From Amphibalanus amphitrite (lineage: Eukaryota; Arthropoda; Thecostraca; Balanomorpha; Balanidae): a DNA stretch of 64,000 bases. Positions 32,083 through 43,119 of the stretch are shown here, piece by piece. The translations under genes and the position numbers were made by a program. The stretch's first letter is position 1. Every line of letters starts with the position of its first letter. The stretch lies in NCBI RefSeq assembly GCF_019059575.1, contig NW_024881610.1, forward strand, positions 248,001-312,000, read 5' to 3'. Under the pieces are notes generated by a model that saw nothing but the letters and a program-made list of their open reading frames with translations, was not told the DNA's origin and ran no database searches.

Positions 32083-32955
32083 TTAGCGGCCGGCCGCCGT
32101 GGGGACGTTTTTGTACGACTTATATCTCCGCAGCCACTGGACCGATACACTTGCGGTTTTTTGTATGGGGTAGCGTATACCCTTCTTACAAGTATTTTAC
32201 TATGGACGATGCATGCGGGTGACCCCTACTGCACGTGACACGTGTAAAACAGAGGGGTGTCACTTTTGTTGTAATGACAATACCACGGTAATTCCTGAGG
32301 AGATTCTGCTGAAACTACACAAGGATGTAGGCACACACCGGGCCAGCCTTTCCATGTGCTACGGCTGGGGTGCAACTGCACGTGCGCGCGTGCAGGGTGA
32401 CGCTTCCAGATCTCGAGAACGGCCGGGCCGATTGAGCTCAAATTTGGTACACCGCTAGAGACCGGTTAGTAGGGTGCCGTGCACAAATCAGATGGGATCC
32501 AGGTTGCACGTGCGCACGTGCAGGGTGACGCTTCCAGATCTCAGGAACGGCTGGGCCGATTGCACTCAAATTCGGCACACTTCTAGAGACTTATCAGTAG
32601 GGTGCCGTGCACAAGTCAGTTAGTATGTATTGGTATGTGTCACGGTTGGATTGCAACTGCACGTGCGCACGTGCAGGGGTCGTTTCCAGATCTTGAAATT
32701 GACTGGGCCGATTTAGCTCAAATTCGGTACACCGCTAGAGACCGGCAACTAGGGTGCCGTGCACAACACAATTGGGACCCAGCTTGCACGTGCGCACGTG
32801 AAGGGTGCCGCTTCAAGATCTCGAAAACGGCAGGACCGATTGCACTCAAATTTTACACACCGCTAGAGTGGTTAGTAGAGTGTCCTGTTCGTCAGCTCGT
32901 AGCACACCCACTCCGGTCTGCACGTGCCAGGCTCATCCTCTCGTTTGGCGGTGGG
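32083..32955 (+). repeat. HINE-like unit, alpha, right half (split by LINE)
   Basis: This continues the unit broken at 17808. It has the CGGCCGGCCGCCGTGG block and a CACGTG pair near 32234. The palindromes are at about 32379 (one arm CGCGTGC), 32507, 32660 and 32788 (altered arm), with a half-site near 32920. It ends GGCGGTGGG without the terminal inverted sequence, exactly as at 12090. The two regions are close copies. Confidence 0.88.
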
Positions 32956-33236
32956 TAACCGCAGGCTGTTTCTTCATTAGAGAAACACTATTCGTTAGAA
33001 TTGTGTTTTTCTATTGAAAAAAACAGCCGGAGCAGTCCTTCGCCGGGCTATGTTTTGCATACTTGGCCGCGAATCCAAATAGAAGACTAGACCAGGAAAC
33101 AATTAATGAGTTTGCTACCACAACACATTAACCTCCGCCCGAGTGGTATTGGCAGGTTCGTCCGCTGACATTTGTGTGGAGACGCCAGGGGCCCATTCTT
33201 GCCTATTGTGTGCGGATACAGGACGCTAAGACCCGC
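32956..33236 (+). repeat. Variant unit start, then unassigned flank of the LTR element
   Basis: The same variant start as at 12091 (TAACCGCAGGCTGTTTCTTC) with near-identical sequence to CCCGAGTGG at about 33146. The following 90 bases to 33236 match nothing else that I can recognise in the window. They are the left flank of the BEL/Pao insertion and end in the 5-bp target copy CCCGC. Confidence 0.7.
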
Positions 33237-33978
33237 TGTAGCCGCCTGTACACCCAGACGATGGTTGTCGGAACTGGTTCTTGTATTGTACCGTTTCTGC
33301 AAGCGAAAATATGGCTCACAATCGACACACAGGCCACATACACAGAAGTTCTTGCGGCCACCATCATCTATTATCGTGTACACCAGCGTCACTATCGTAA
33401 CACATCTATCAAATAGACGCTCAATTTACCAACACGAGCATTTATCAATGAATATCTTACCGACTGTCGCGTTTCGTCGGGCCTGCTCGCCTCCCACTAC
33501 TCCGACAAGGGCAACCGCCTATATTAAGGCGAATCAAAAGACAAACAAGTTCTTCATCACGGCCCGTGACCGATCTTGGACCAAAAATGCCTGCACTCGC
33601 CCCGCTCGCCAACATGGCAGCCAATAGAGCGCGGCGGCGCCGCTGGATCTACGCAAAACAAATACCAGTACTTCGAAACATGAACAAAGCTTGACGAATC
33701 GCGCGCTATTGGTATTACAAATAAGGCTCAAAGGCCCAAAGTTCGCAAAATCATAGGCATAGAGTATCAGATACCCACAAAAGAAAAGAAACAAACATTG
33801 CAGCCTCACAGTACTTAGCTCATCCCCGGCACAAGCCCCCCGCCCACCACTAGGGCGCGGCCGGCGATCAGCTGATCGGCAAGGTCAGCCACCGGCCCAA
33901 GGGGGGAGGAGGGATGCGCCGGGGAGGGGAGGGCCGGCCGCCCGCAGGAACAGGCTACTAAACCGCATGGCGCCTACA
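33237..33978 (-). repeat. 3' LTR of the BEL/Pao element
   Basis: This copy is downstream of pol on the minus strand. It has the same length and ends as the copy at 40480-41221. Short open frames inside it are identical in both LTRs and are not genes. The end next to the internal region is GC-rich (GGCCGGCCGCCCGCAGG), with CGATCAGCTGATCG nearby. Confidence 0.93.
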
Positions 33979-34078
33979 CCGCCCCCTTTGAAGGCACGCG
34001 CATTCAACACTGGTCTTAGCCTATTTCAACAGCCCTAAACTAACACATGAGACGAGACACGCGCAGTCAAACACAGTC

Positions 34079-37000
34079 CTAGCGTTCACAATACTCGTTT
34101 TCGCACATGAGGACCAGTTTGTTGACAGGGCGGAGTATCTCTGCGCCCTTTGCTCTCAATCTAACACTACGAACCAGGCCATCCTTGCCCGGAAAAGTTT
34201 CAATGACGCGGCCCAGGGGCCAGCGAGACCTGGGGAGCTCCCTATCGGCTACCAGGACGACGTCGTTCACCATGAGTGATCTCGTAACACGAAAGGCCTT
34301 CTGCCTCTGCTGCAAGAGTGGAATGTATTCTTTGATCCACCTGGACCAAAAAATGCCGGCCAAGTATTGCGCTTGGCGCCACCGTCTCCTCAAGTACAGG
34401 TCACCCGCTCCGAATACTCCCACCGGGACGGATAGCGCGCCTCCCGCCAGCAAGAGATGGTTGGGAGTCAGTGGCTGTGGGTCACCGCTATCGCTGGACA
34501 CGTACGTCAGTGGGCGACTATTTATAATGGACTCGACTTCGCAGAGGAGAGTTGTCAGGGTCTCTTCGGTGAGTACTTGTTCTGTCATCAGTGCATCTAG
34601 AACCTTCCGTATGGTACGAATGACTCTCTCCCAGACACCCCCATGTGACGAAGCTTCTGGGACGTTGAAGTTCCACTGAATCTTCCTCTGCAGCAGGTCC
34701 TCATGTATGACGTCCTCACTCCTCGAGAGGTGTTCCCATTCTGCTTTCAGTTCATTGTTTGCTCCCACAAAGTTCGTGCCACGATCTGATCGGATGGTCT
34801 TAACTTGCCCGCGTCTAGCAAGGAATCGTCTCAGAGCGCAGAGGAACGAATCGGTAGACATCGACTCAACTACTTCTATGTGTACTGCCCTCGAGACGAG
34901 GCACGAAAAAACGATTCCGTACCTTTTCTCCCGTCGTCGTCCCTTCCTGACGTAGAAGACGCCAAACATATCCAGCCCGGTGTTTGTGAATGGTGGCTCA
35001 TCCGGGGTCACCCTGTCCTCAGGCAGGTTCGCCATCTTCTGGTTCAGGAGCGGGCCCTGACGACGACGACAGCTGACACAGCGACTGAGGACGCGTCGGA
35101 CAGCCGAGTTTCCGCGCAGGATCCAGAATCTCGAGCGCAGCAGCGACAAAGTGTGCTCTCTTCCAGAGTGACCTGCTTCTTCATGGATGCTCTGAATAAT
35201 CAGATCGACAACATGATGACGTCTGGGAAGGACAGGAGGGTGCGCCTGGTCTTCCCGCATTGGTGCGTGGCGTAGACGTCCGCCTACCATGATCATCCCG
35301 TCGTGCAGATACGGGTCCAGCCGTGCGAGAGGACTGGTGAGTCCGACGGCGCCCTTCCCTTCCAGCGAGGCCAAATCAGCGGCAAACTCACTTCTTTGAA
35401 TCCTTGTGACTATTGCCCTCTCAGCTGCTTCAAGTTCTGGCACAGTAAGCCGCTGTCTCTCCTGAGCCTTCGGCTCGGATCCGAGTACGGACAGCTTACG
35501 GCATCGTTCTACCAAGCAGCGCTTCAGGCGAAGGATCCATGCTACAGCGCGCACGAGTCTGTACCAGACAGAGTAGTGAGAAAACAGCTCCTCCAACGGG
35601 TCGCAGCCAGCTTGCGCGACTGCAACGCTGGTGATCTTCACCTCTGGGTCGTTTTCTACTCGACGATCGAGTCCAGCCGGGGGCTCAGGCCACTCATCCC
35701 GTCCCTTCCACAAAAAGGCCGGAGCATCGAACCACCGCGGGTTCGCGATGAAGTTGTCCGCTAATTGTCCCCTCGATGCATCGTCTGCCGGGTTGTTCGC
35801 TGAGTCAACGTACCTCCATTGTGCCGGAGAAGATACGTCCCTTATCACGGCCAGACGGTTGGTGACGAACGTGTGAAAACGTGTCGTTTCATTCTGGAGG
35901 TAGCGAAGCACTGTTGTGCTGTCCGTCCAGAACACACTTTCATCAATCTTGACTTGCAGAGCGCGTCGCAGTATGGCTTCAATGCGAGCAGCCAGAGTGG
36001 CTGCTGTCAGCTCCGCTCGTGGGACGGTGAGCTTTCCATTCAGGGGCAGAACCCTCGCCTTGCCGAAGACGAACGCACAGTGAACTTGTCCGTCACAACA
36101 GACGATTCGAAGGTAGGACACCGTGCCGTACGCGACAGAGCTTGCATCTGCGAAGTGATGGAGCTCTCGGGTCTGAATAGGTCCAAGGCCAGCTGGCTGT
36201 ACACATCTAGGGACGCCGATGGTCGAAAGTAGTCCTCTGCCGCGGATCCATTGCTCCCACTGAGCTTGAATGTCCTCCGGTGCCGGGTCGTCCCAATCGT
36301 AGCGTCGTCGTGTTAGTTCCTGTAGAATGATACGACCGCACACGACGAATGGTGCAGCCATCCCCATCGGATCGTACAATGATCCGATGACCGACAACAT
36401 TCCCCTCCTCGAGCATGGCATTCTCCGATCTTCCGTGGTTGAGAAGCCGATGACGTCCGGGTTGACTCGCCACTCAACCCCCAGTGTCTTCTCCAACGGA
36501 AGTTCTTTCTCGAGGTTCAGTTGCTTCACGTTCTTCCCTCTGTCTTCTGGTGGGATCGATTGTAGGACTTTCCTCTGGTTACTGACAAATTTGGCTAGGT
36601 GGAATCCACCCCGGCTGCACAGCTCTCGTACCTCCCTGACCAGGTCGATGGCTTCATCGATCTTCGTCACCGACTTCACCAGGTCATCAACGTAGATGTT
36701 GCTTGAGATCGTCTCACAGGCTGCAGTGGAGTGTAGGTCGCCAAAGTCGACGGCTGTCCGTAGAAGGGCGTAGCTCGCACAGCTCGGGCTGGATCTCAAC
36801 CCGAACGGGTGCACCGTCATGCGCCAGACTTCCACGTCTTCAGCAGGGTCACCGTTTCGCCACCACAGAAAGCGGAGCAGGTCGCGCTGGTCGGCTGGTA
36901 CAGACACCTGATGGAACATTGAGTTGACATCGCCCATGAAAGCTACTTCTTCCTGGCGGAACCGCAGTAGAACGTCAATCAGTGGAGTGCAGAGAGACGG

Positions 37001-39709
37001 GCCCTGCAGGACTGCGTCATTCAAGGAGACGCCCTTGAAGGTGCTCGAACAATCAAAAACAACTCGGAGTTTGTCTTTCTTCCCGAAGACACCGTGGTGG
37101 GGAATGTAGTTGACAAGTCCATCGTCTCTTGTCAGGTCTTCTGCCCTCACTCTCTCCACGAATCCGTTCTTCGACATGTCCTTCATCACCTCGCTGTATC
37201 GGTCGGCAAACCTCTGGTCTCGGAACTTCCTTTTCAGTCCTTGTAGCCGTCTCGTGCAGATCTCTCGGTTGTCTGGTAGCATGGTTCCCTCCTTCTTCAG
37301 TGGGATGGGAACCTCGTAGTGTCCGTCCTTCATGATGCAACCAGCTTCCACTTTTTCCATCCACATATGGTCTTCGATCGACCATCCACGTTCGTCAGCT
37401 GCTAGACCCTCGTCCTGGTAGAGTTGCCTCTCCAGCAGCCTGATCCTGTTTGACGTTGCCCTTACTTCAGTCAGTTTTCTGGACCGGACGGGGCCGTTCA
37501 CGACCCAGCCGAGGCGAGTTTTGACAGCGAAGGGCCCACCGTCACAGCTGGGAACGAAGTCGAGGGGTTCAAAGGCCTCTGGTACGTTCACGCCTATCAG
37601 AAGGCCTACTTCTGCTTCGATCTCCTCTGGAAGCACGTCCCTTACGTGAGGCCAGGGTTCCACGTCCTCGGCCTTACAGAGCTCCGTCCTACTGACTGGG
37701 ATCTTGTCGATGACGAACACTTCCGGAAGCTGCATTTGCTCGTTTTCGTCCATGTCACACATTTGGAGGTTGTCGACGGCTGAAGTATGAAGCTCGACCG
37801 GTTGTTGTGCCATCGTGGTTAGAGTAAGCTGATACTTCTTTGCTGTTGTGATGCCCAACTGGCTCAAAAGCTCCTTGCTCAGGAACGTCAGGCTACTTCC
37901 ACTGTCGATAAAAGCGTACGTCTCCACGATAGGACCATCTCCATACCGCACCTTCACTGGTACCGCCGGCATCCTCGTTGACGTCCCGCTGTTGGACATG
38001 ACGCTCACAACGGCTGGTGCAGGTGGCGCTTCCCCTGCTGTTGGTACTCCCATTGAAGCCACCTGGAAGACATGAAGTACAGACGGGTGCTTCCTTTCAC
38101 AGACGCCACAGGTGAGTCTCATTCGACATTCCCTCGAACGGTGCCCAGGTTTCAGACACCCAAAACAGAGGCGTTTATCTCTGATGAGCTGGCGTCTGGC
38201 ATCGAGAGGGCGCTTCGCATACGCAGAGCAGTTCTCCAACGTATGAGCTTCTTCGCAGCAGGGACAGACTGGCTTCTTCACAAGCTCTCTTCTCTCGCTC
38301 TCTTCTTGGCGAACAAAATTCACTTTGGCTTCTTTCTCTCTTTGCTTGGTGTTTCCTGTTTTCTGGAACATGTGTCTCCCAAACGCGGAATTTGATGCCA
38401 CTCTCGCTTCGATTTCGACGAAGCGCACCAAGTCAGAGAAGCGCACGGCACGACCCTTCCGAACTGTAAGATCGTCGACCTCCCTTCTCCACCTCTCCTG
38501 TAACGCGTAGGGCAACTTTTCCAGCAGTTTTCTCAACGTCTTTGGATGGTCCAACTCGTTCAGGCCTTGCTGGAGACTTCCGACTGCGTTTTCACACGTC
38601 CGGAGCTCCAGTGCGAAGTTGTCGAGTGTCGTGACGTCATCAGCCCTCACAGTAGGCCGGTTCATCAGCTTGTTCACGAATGAATCAGCTATCTTGTCTC
38701 GCTCTCCATATCTCTTCTCGAGCAGAGACCTCGCTGTTTGGTAGCCTCCAGTGGCCATGTTCATGCAACTTCGGACGATGTCGCGTGGCACTCCGCTCGT
38801 AAACTGCTCCAGATAGAACAATTTACTGTCGTCTTCCTGGACAATGTGTGCAACTCTGTTGTCAAAGGCTCGGAGGAACTGAGTGAATCTAGTCACATCT
38901 CCAGAGAATACTGGGATATCAGGTCTTGGGAGCAGGCTGGCGGTCAGAAGTTTCTTGATTACCTCCTGCTCTCCATCATGCTGAGGTTGAGGGGGCTGAG
39001 CTCTGGTTGGTACGGGTTGAGGGTTTAGCTCAGCAGCGCCATTCGATCGGGGCTGCTGTTTCTTCAACTTGTGTGCCACACCAGAATGGGAGCTCGCTTG
39101 GCTTGCCATCGCAAATGCCTCCTCCTTGGCCTCTGCTTCTGCAATCTCCTCTTGAAGTTTGAGTTCTTCTCGTTTCATCTCCAGCTCTCTCTCTTGGGCT
39201 TCCAGACGATGCTTTTCCTTCAGGAATCGAAGCCTCACTTCTGCAGCAGCACGTTTGGCAGACTCCTGTGCACGTAGGGATCGCATCGAGCCCCCTGAGC
39301 ACCTCGATCCACATGCAACTGAATGTTCCACTTGGGGTCCAGCTGCCAGCTGTGAGGCGCTATCACCAACCTCTGATACATCTTGAACGTCTCCATCTGG
39401 TGGCTTGGTTTTCACGTGTGAGGCACCATCTTCAGCCCCCTCCACGGTAACTGCCCGCAGCTCACCAGCAGTTCTTGGGTCAGTTGCCATTTCAAAGGCT
39501 TCTTCCTTGAGGACCAGGTTCAACCTCTCTTTCAGAACTTCCTTTGATCCTCTTGTATCTTGTCCTCTCTTTTCAAGCTCATCCCTGAGCTCTTGCACTT
39601 TGAGCCGCTCAACATTCAGGTCCATGTTCAATGAGATTAAGGAGACAAGTTGAAGACCAAGCAAAATGAAGATCAATGGGTGACACGCCTTCAATCTCTG
39701 AGAGCTCAT
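34079..39709 (-). CDS. BEL/Pao gag-pol polyprotein (1876 aa)
   Basis: It is one continuous frame, as usual for BEL/Pao. In order: a SAP-like motif near residues 30-65 (LKVQELRDELEKRG), a long charged coiled-coil stretch, a gag region of the DUF1759 type (PDIPVFSGD onward, about 255-420), and a zinc knuckle (CFGCLKPGHRSREC, near 510). Next come an aspartic protease motif (FIDSGSS, near 600), a reverse transcriptase with YVDD near 1008, the A17-peptidase/RNase H region, and an integrase with an HHCC zinc finger near 1505-1550 and DDE residues near 1583, 1645 and 1690. A C-terminal chromatin/RNA-binding-like tail of the DUF5641 type closes it. The product would form virus-like particles and catalyse reverse transcription and integration. 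Assignment to BEL/Pao is secure; the finer lineage is not. Confidence 0.95.
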   Translation of the reverse strand: MSSQRLKACHPLIFILLGLQLVSLISLNMDLNVERLKVQELRDELEKRGQDTRGSKEVLKERLNLVLKEEAFEMATDPRTAGELRAVTVEGAEDGASHVKTKPPDGDVQDVSEVGDSASQLAAGPQVEHSVACGSRCSGGSMRSLRAQESAKRAAAEVRLRFLKEKHRLEAQERELEMKREELKLQEEIAEAEAKEEAFAMASQASSHSGVAHKLKKQQPRSNGAAELNPQPVPTRAQPPQPQHDGEQEVIKKLLTASLLPRPDIPVFSGDVTRFTQFLRAFDNRVAHIVQEDDSKLFYLEQFTSGVPRDIVRSCMNMATGGYQTARSLLEKRYGERDKIADSFVNKLMNRPTVRADDVTTLDNFALELRTCENAVGSLQQGLNELDHPKTLRKLLEKLPYALQERWRREVDDLTVRKGRAVRFSDLVRFVEIEARVASNSAFGRHMFQKTGNTKQREKEAKVNFVRQEESERRELVKKPVCPCCEEAHTLENCSAYAKRPLDARRQLIRDKRLCFGCLKPGHRSRECRMRLTCGVCERKHPSVLHVFQVASMGVPTAGEAPPAPAVVSVMSNSGTSTRMPAVPVKVRYGDGPIVETYAFIDSGSSLTFLSKELLSQLGITTAKKYQLTLTTMAQQPVELHTSAVDNLQMCDMDENEQMQLPEVFVIDKIPVSRTELCKAEDVEPWPHVRDVLPEEIEAEVGLLIGVNVPEAFEPLDFVPSCDGGPFAVKTRLGWVVNGPVRSRKLTEVRATSNRIRLLERQLYQDEGLAADERGWSIEDHMWMEKVEAGCIMKDGHYEVPIPLKKEGTMLPDNREICTRRLQGLKRKFRDQRFADRYSEVMKDMSKNGFVERVRAEDLTRDDGLVNYIPHHGVFGKKDKLRVVFDCSSTFKGVSLNDAVLQGPSLCTPLIDVLLRFRQEEVAFMGDVNSMFHQVSVPADQRDLLRFLWWRNGDPAEDVEVWRMTVHPFGLRSSPSCASYALLRTAVDFGDLHSTAACETISSNIYVDDLVKSVTKIDEAIDLVREVRELCSRGGFHLAKFVSNQRKVLQSIPPEDRGKNVKQLNLEKELPLEKTLGVEWRVNPDVIGFSTTEDRRMPCSRRGMLSVIGSLYDPMGMAAPFVVCGRIILQELTRRRYDWDDPAPEDIQAQWEQWIRGRGLLSTIGVPRCVQPAGLGPIQTRELHHFADASSVAYGTVSYLRIVCCDGQVHCAFVFGKARVLPLNGKLTVPRAELTAATLAARIEAILRRALQVKIDESVFWTDSTTVLRYLQNETTRFHTFVTNRLAVIRDVSSPAQWRYVDSANNPADDASRGQLADNFIANPRWFDAPAFLWKGRDEWPEPPAGLDRRVENDPEVKITSVAVAQAGCDPLEELFSHYSVWYRLVRAVAWILRLKRCLVERCRKLSVLGSEPKAQERQRLTVPELEAAERAIVTRIQRSEFAADLASLEGKGAVGLTSPLARLDPYLHDGMIMVGGRLRHAPMREDQAHPPVLPRRHHVVDLIIQSIHEEAGHSGREHTLSLLRSRFWILRGNSAVRRVLSRCVSCRRRQGPLLNQKMANLPEDRVTPDEPPFTNTGLDMFGVFYVRKGRRREKRYGIVFSCLVSRAVHIEVVESMSTDSFLCALRRFLARRGQVKTIRSDRGTNFVGANNELKAEWEHLSRSEDVIHEDLLQRKIQWNFNVPEASSHGGVWERVIRTIRKVLDALMTEQVLTEETLTTLLCEVESIINSRPLTYVSSDSGDPQPLTPNHLLLAGGALSVPVGVFGAGDLYLRRRWRQAQYLAGIFWSRWIKEYIPLLQQRQKAFRVTRSLMVNDVVLVADRELPRSRWPLGRVIETFPGKDGLVRSVRLRAKGAEILRPVNKLVLMCENEYCER

Positions 39710-40479
39710 GGATTATCAATGTGCAAGTTAAACAACCATGGAAGTAGACTAAATAGGTTCAGCGTGGCCAGCTTCAGGAATGTGTCAGGAATCCGAAGCT
39801 ATCAGTGAGTGCCCTTAATCAATCAGTTCTGTTCTTGCTTAGCAACCTATAGCGAATGTATCCAGACTTTAACTATCAAATTCAAAGCAATCTTCTGAAG
39901 CCTGGTGGTGTGAGGTCCAACTTCAATGCGAGGTCGACGTAGCAAGATAATAGTAACAAATGGACGATCAAGATATTTGTCCTGGACAGGAATGATGTCA
40001 CTCGCCCAATGGCCAATGTGATAACAGTCAAGGGTTCCCCAAAGTTGGAAACTACGTTCAATGCTATCACACCAGTACCCAATAGCAAGTTCAAGGTTCG
40101 AATCCTACCCAACAATCAACGGCAACAGGCATAAACAGTAACACAAGTCAACGTCAATACATTTACAGATGCACTTCTCGTGTCGCTGATTTACTCAATC
40201 ATGTGCGTAGTGATAGCACACCCCCTAGCACAGTTCAGCTGCAAAAGCTCTAGAGTCCAGGGTTCAACCTTAGCACCATACCCACTGCTCACTGTTCTCC
40301 GAGCGGGTGCAGTGCCAGCCGCCAGGATGCAGATCTGCTCGTCCACGTCCAGATGTGCAGCAGTTGCAGTAAGGTGTGTGGCAGCAGCTGCTGTAGCTGT
40401 AGCTGCTCGTGGTGCAGAAGAACTCTCCAGAAGCCAGGAGGGAGCAGAGGTGCAGCCGACTCAGAGGTCGAGTCGAAAC

Positions 40480-41221
40480 TGTAGCCGCCTGTACACCCAG
40501 ACGATGGTTGTCGGAACTGGTTCTTGTATTGTACCGTTTCTGCAAGCGAAAATATGGCTCACAATCGACACACAGGCCACATACACAGAAGTTCTTGCGG
40601 CCACCATCATCTATTATCGTGTACACCAGCGTCACTATCGTAACACATCTATCAAATAGACGCTCAATTTACCAACACGAGCATTTATCAATGAATATCT
40701 TACCGACTGTCGCGTTTCGTCGGGCCTGCTCGCCTCCCACTACTCCGACAAGGGCAACCGCCTATATTAAGGCGAATCAAAAGACAAACAAGTTCTTCAT
40801 CACGGCCCGTGACCGATCTTGGACCAAAAATGCCTGCACTCGCCCCGCTCGCCAACATGGCAGCCAATAGAGCGCGGCGGCGCCGCTGGATCTACGCAAA
40901 ACAAATACCAGTACTTCGAAACATGAACAAAGCTTGACGAATCGCGCGCTATTGGTATTACAAATAAGGCTCAAAGGCCCAAAGTTCGCAAAATCATAGG
41001 CATAGAGTATCAGATACCCACAAAAGAAAAGAAACAAACATTGCAGCCTCACAGTACTTAGCTCATCCCCGGCACAAGCCCCCCGCCCACCACTAGGGCG
41101 CGGCCGGCGATCAGCTGATCGGCAAGGTCAGCCACCGGCCCAAGGGGGGAGGAGGGATGCGCCGGGGAGGGGAGGGCCGGCCGCCCGCAGGAACAGGCTA
41201 CTAAACCGCATGGCGCCTACA
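40480..41221 (-). repeat. 5' LTR of the BEL/Pao element
   Basis: This is the upstream LTR in the direction of transcription. The leader between it and the start of the protein frame is about 770 bases (39710-40479). The outer edge is followed by CCCGCTGATATGCC, the unduplicated flank, and 24 bases later the array resumes at a TAACCGCAGG start. Confidence 0.93.
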
Positions 41222-41250
41222 CCCGCTGATATGCCAGGCGCCAGGCTAGA

Positions 41251-43119
41251 TAACCGCAGGTTGTTTGAAAAGACAAACACTATTCGTTAGAATTGTGTTT
41301 TTCTATTGAAAAACAACCGGAGCGGTCGTTCTCCGGGCTATGTTTTGCAAGTCTGGCAGCGAATCGAGACATCTTGATTGGGGCCTAGACGAAATGTACA
41401 ATCTTCGTAAAAAGTTCAGTGTATAGGCTCCCGGAGGCGATCTACCTTATGGCATCGGTCGCTACTCGCTTAAAACCTCGTGGCACGTGGCACGTGCGAT
41501 TCCATTTTCCCCGTGTTAAGTGAACGGGGTTTTGGACACTTTTTGCGCGATCGCCAATAGCGGGAAAACGAGCCAAGGAAGAGGTGGTTTTCTTCCCAGC
41601 ATTTTATGGCAAACACGTTTGGGTACACGCTAGTGTGCGCTGTATACCCCTCAGAATCTCGGAACGTGTCTTTGCACGAGGTCAAAGTTGGAATTTTGCT
41701 GTGTCCCATGTTAAGTCAATGGACGGCGATGTCGAGACTTTGCAGAGACATTTTCATTCGATCTTTGTACAAAATTTTAGAGATAGATTTCGCCCAAACT
41801 CTTATATCTTGTAAAGGAAAGAGCATAGTACATGCCGTTATGCTTCGTTAAGCTGGCAGAAATCGTTTTTTCTAATAAAGTTCGTTTGAAAATGAAAATT
41901 TTTAACATGGAAAGTCAATGGGAGCGTCTTTGTTGCTTAATAACTTTTTACGTTACAGATATATCAAAGTGAAAAGTTAATAAAACATACAACTTTCGAT
42001 GCTCTTTCCAATAATGTATAGAACGTCACTGCACGATGTGCCGTTTTTAAGAAAAGTTGTAAAAAAGCAGGGCTCGACTGTGACTTGAACCCAACCACAT
42101 TAGAGTATACGAATAGGTGACGGCGATACCTCCCGTGTGCGGATGCGACACTGATTATTGCTAAATATTAGCAGTAGGCCGCCTGTGGGGTGCCTGTACA
42201 AACCTTATATCTCTGCAACCACTGGACCGATTCACTCGCGGTCTTTTGTGTGGGATAGCTCCTTCCTTTCTTACACGTAGTGTGCTACTCTCGATGCGTA
42301 TGGGTGACCCCTAATGCACGTGCCACGTGCAAAACGAAAAGAAGTCAGTTCAGTAACAAGTCTAATAACTCTGTAGTTAGTTTGCCGATTGCGCTGATAC
42401 TTGGCATGGTTGTAGGCACCCGCCGCGCAATGCATTTCCATGTGTCACGGTTGGGGTGCCGCTGCACGTGCGCACGGGCAGGGTGACGCTTCCAGATCTC
42501 GAGAACGACTGGGCCGATTGTGATCAAAGTTGGCACACCGTTAGGGCTCGGCGAGTAGGGTGCCGTGCACAAGTCAGATGGGACCCAGTTTGCACGTGCG
42601 CACGTGCAGGCTGACGCTTCCATATCTCAAGAACGGTTGGACCGACTGTGCTCAAATTTGGCATACCACTAGAGACTAGTTAGTAGGGTGCCGTGCACAA
42701 GTCAGTAAGTATGTATTTTCATGTGCCGCGGTTGGGGTGCAGCTGCACGTGCGCACGTGTAGGGGTCGTTTCCCGATCTTGGAAACGGCTGGGCCGATTC
42801 AGATTAAATTTGGTACATCGCTAGAAACCGGCGAATAGAGTGCCGTGCACAAGTCAATTAGGGCCCAGGCTGCACGTGCGCACGTGCAGGGTCACGCTTC
42901 CAGATCTCGAAAACGGCCGGGTCGATTGCACTCAAATTTGGCACACCGCTATAGACCGGCGAATAGGGTGCCGTGCACGTCAGTCCGTAGCACACCGACT
43001 CCGGTCTGCACGTGCAAGGCTCATCCTCTCGTTTGGCGGCGGGCGTTTTTGCTGCGTTTCCAAAGGTGCTTGCTCAAACAACCTGCGGTCCAGCGATGCG
43101 GAGCCCAGCATCGCAGATG
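41251..43119 (+). repeat. HINE-like unit, beta, recently homogenised copy 1
   Basis: This 1869-bp unit starts 30 bases right of the LTR. Its beta middle holds GCAGGGCTCGACTGTGACTT near 42067. The CACGTG pair is near 42317, with palindromes at 42463 (altered arm), 42591, 42744 (altered) and 42871 and a half-site near 43007. It ends with the terminal inverted sequence and a truncated hairpin (CCAGCATCGCAGATG, then the next start). It reads the same as the units at 43445 (offset 2194) and 53510 (offset 12237) over most of its length. Confidence 0.9.

Larger units (their letters stand above)
33237..41221 (-). mobile_element. BEL/Pao LTR retrotransposon, whole-looking
   Basis: Two 742-bp LTRs (33237-33978 and 40480-41221) flank a single long gag-pol frame on the minus strand. 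LTR ends are TGTAG and CTACA. CCCGC occurs on both outer sides (33232-33236, 41222-41226), a 5-bp target duplication typical of BEL/Pao. A purine tract (AAAGGGGGCGG on the minus strand) adjoins the inner edge of the left LTR. The element looks whole, with no breaks that I can see. The LTRs read the same over the stretches compared, so the insertion is young on an evolutionary scale. No envelope-like frame was recognised. Confidence 0.95.

Noticed and set aside
33172-33627. 151-codon frame and others inside the LTR copies
   Set aside because: They lie within the LTRs, start in flanking sequence that differs between the copies, and match no protein I recognise.
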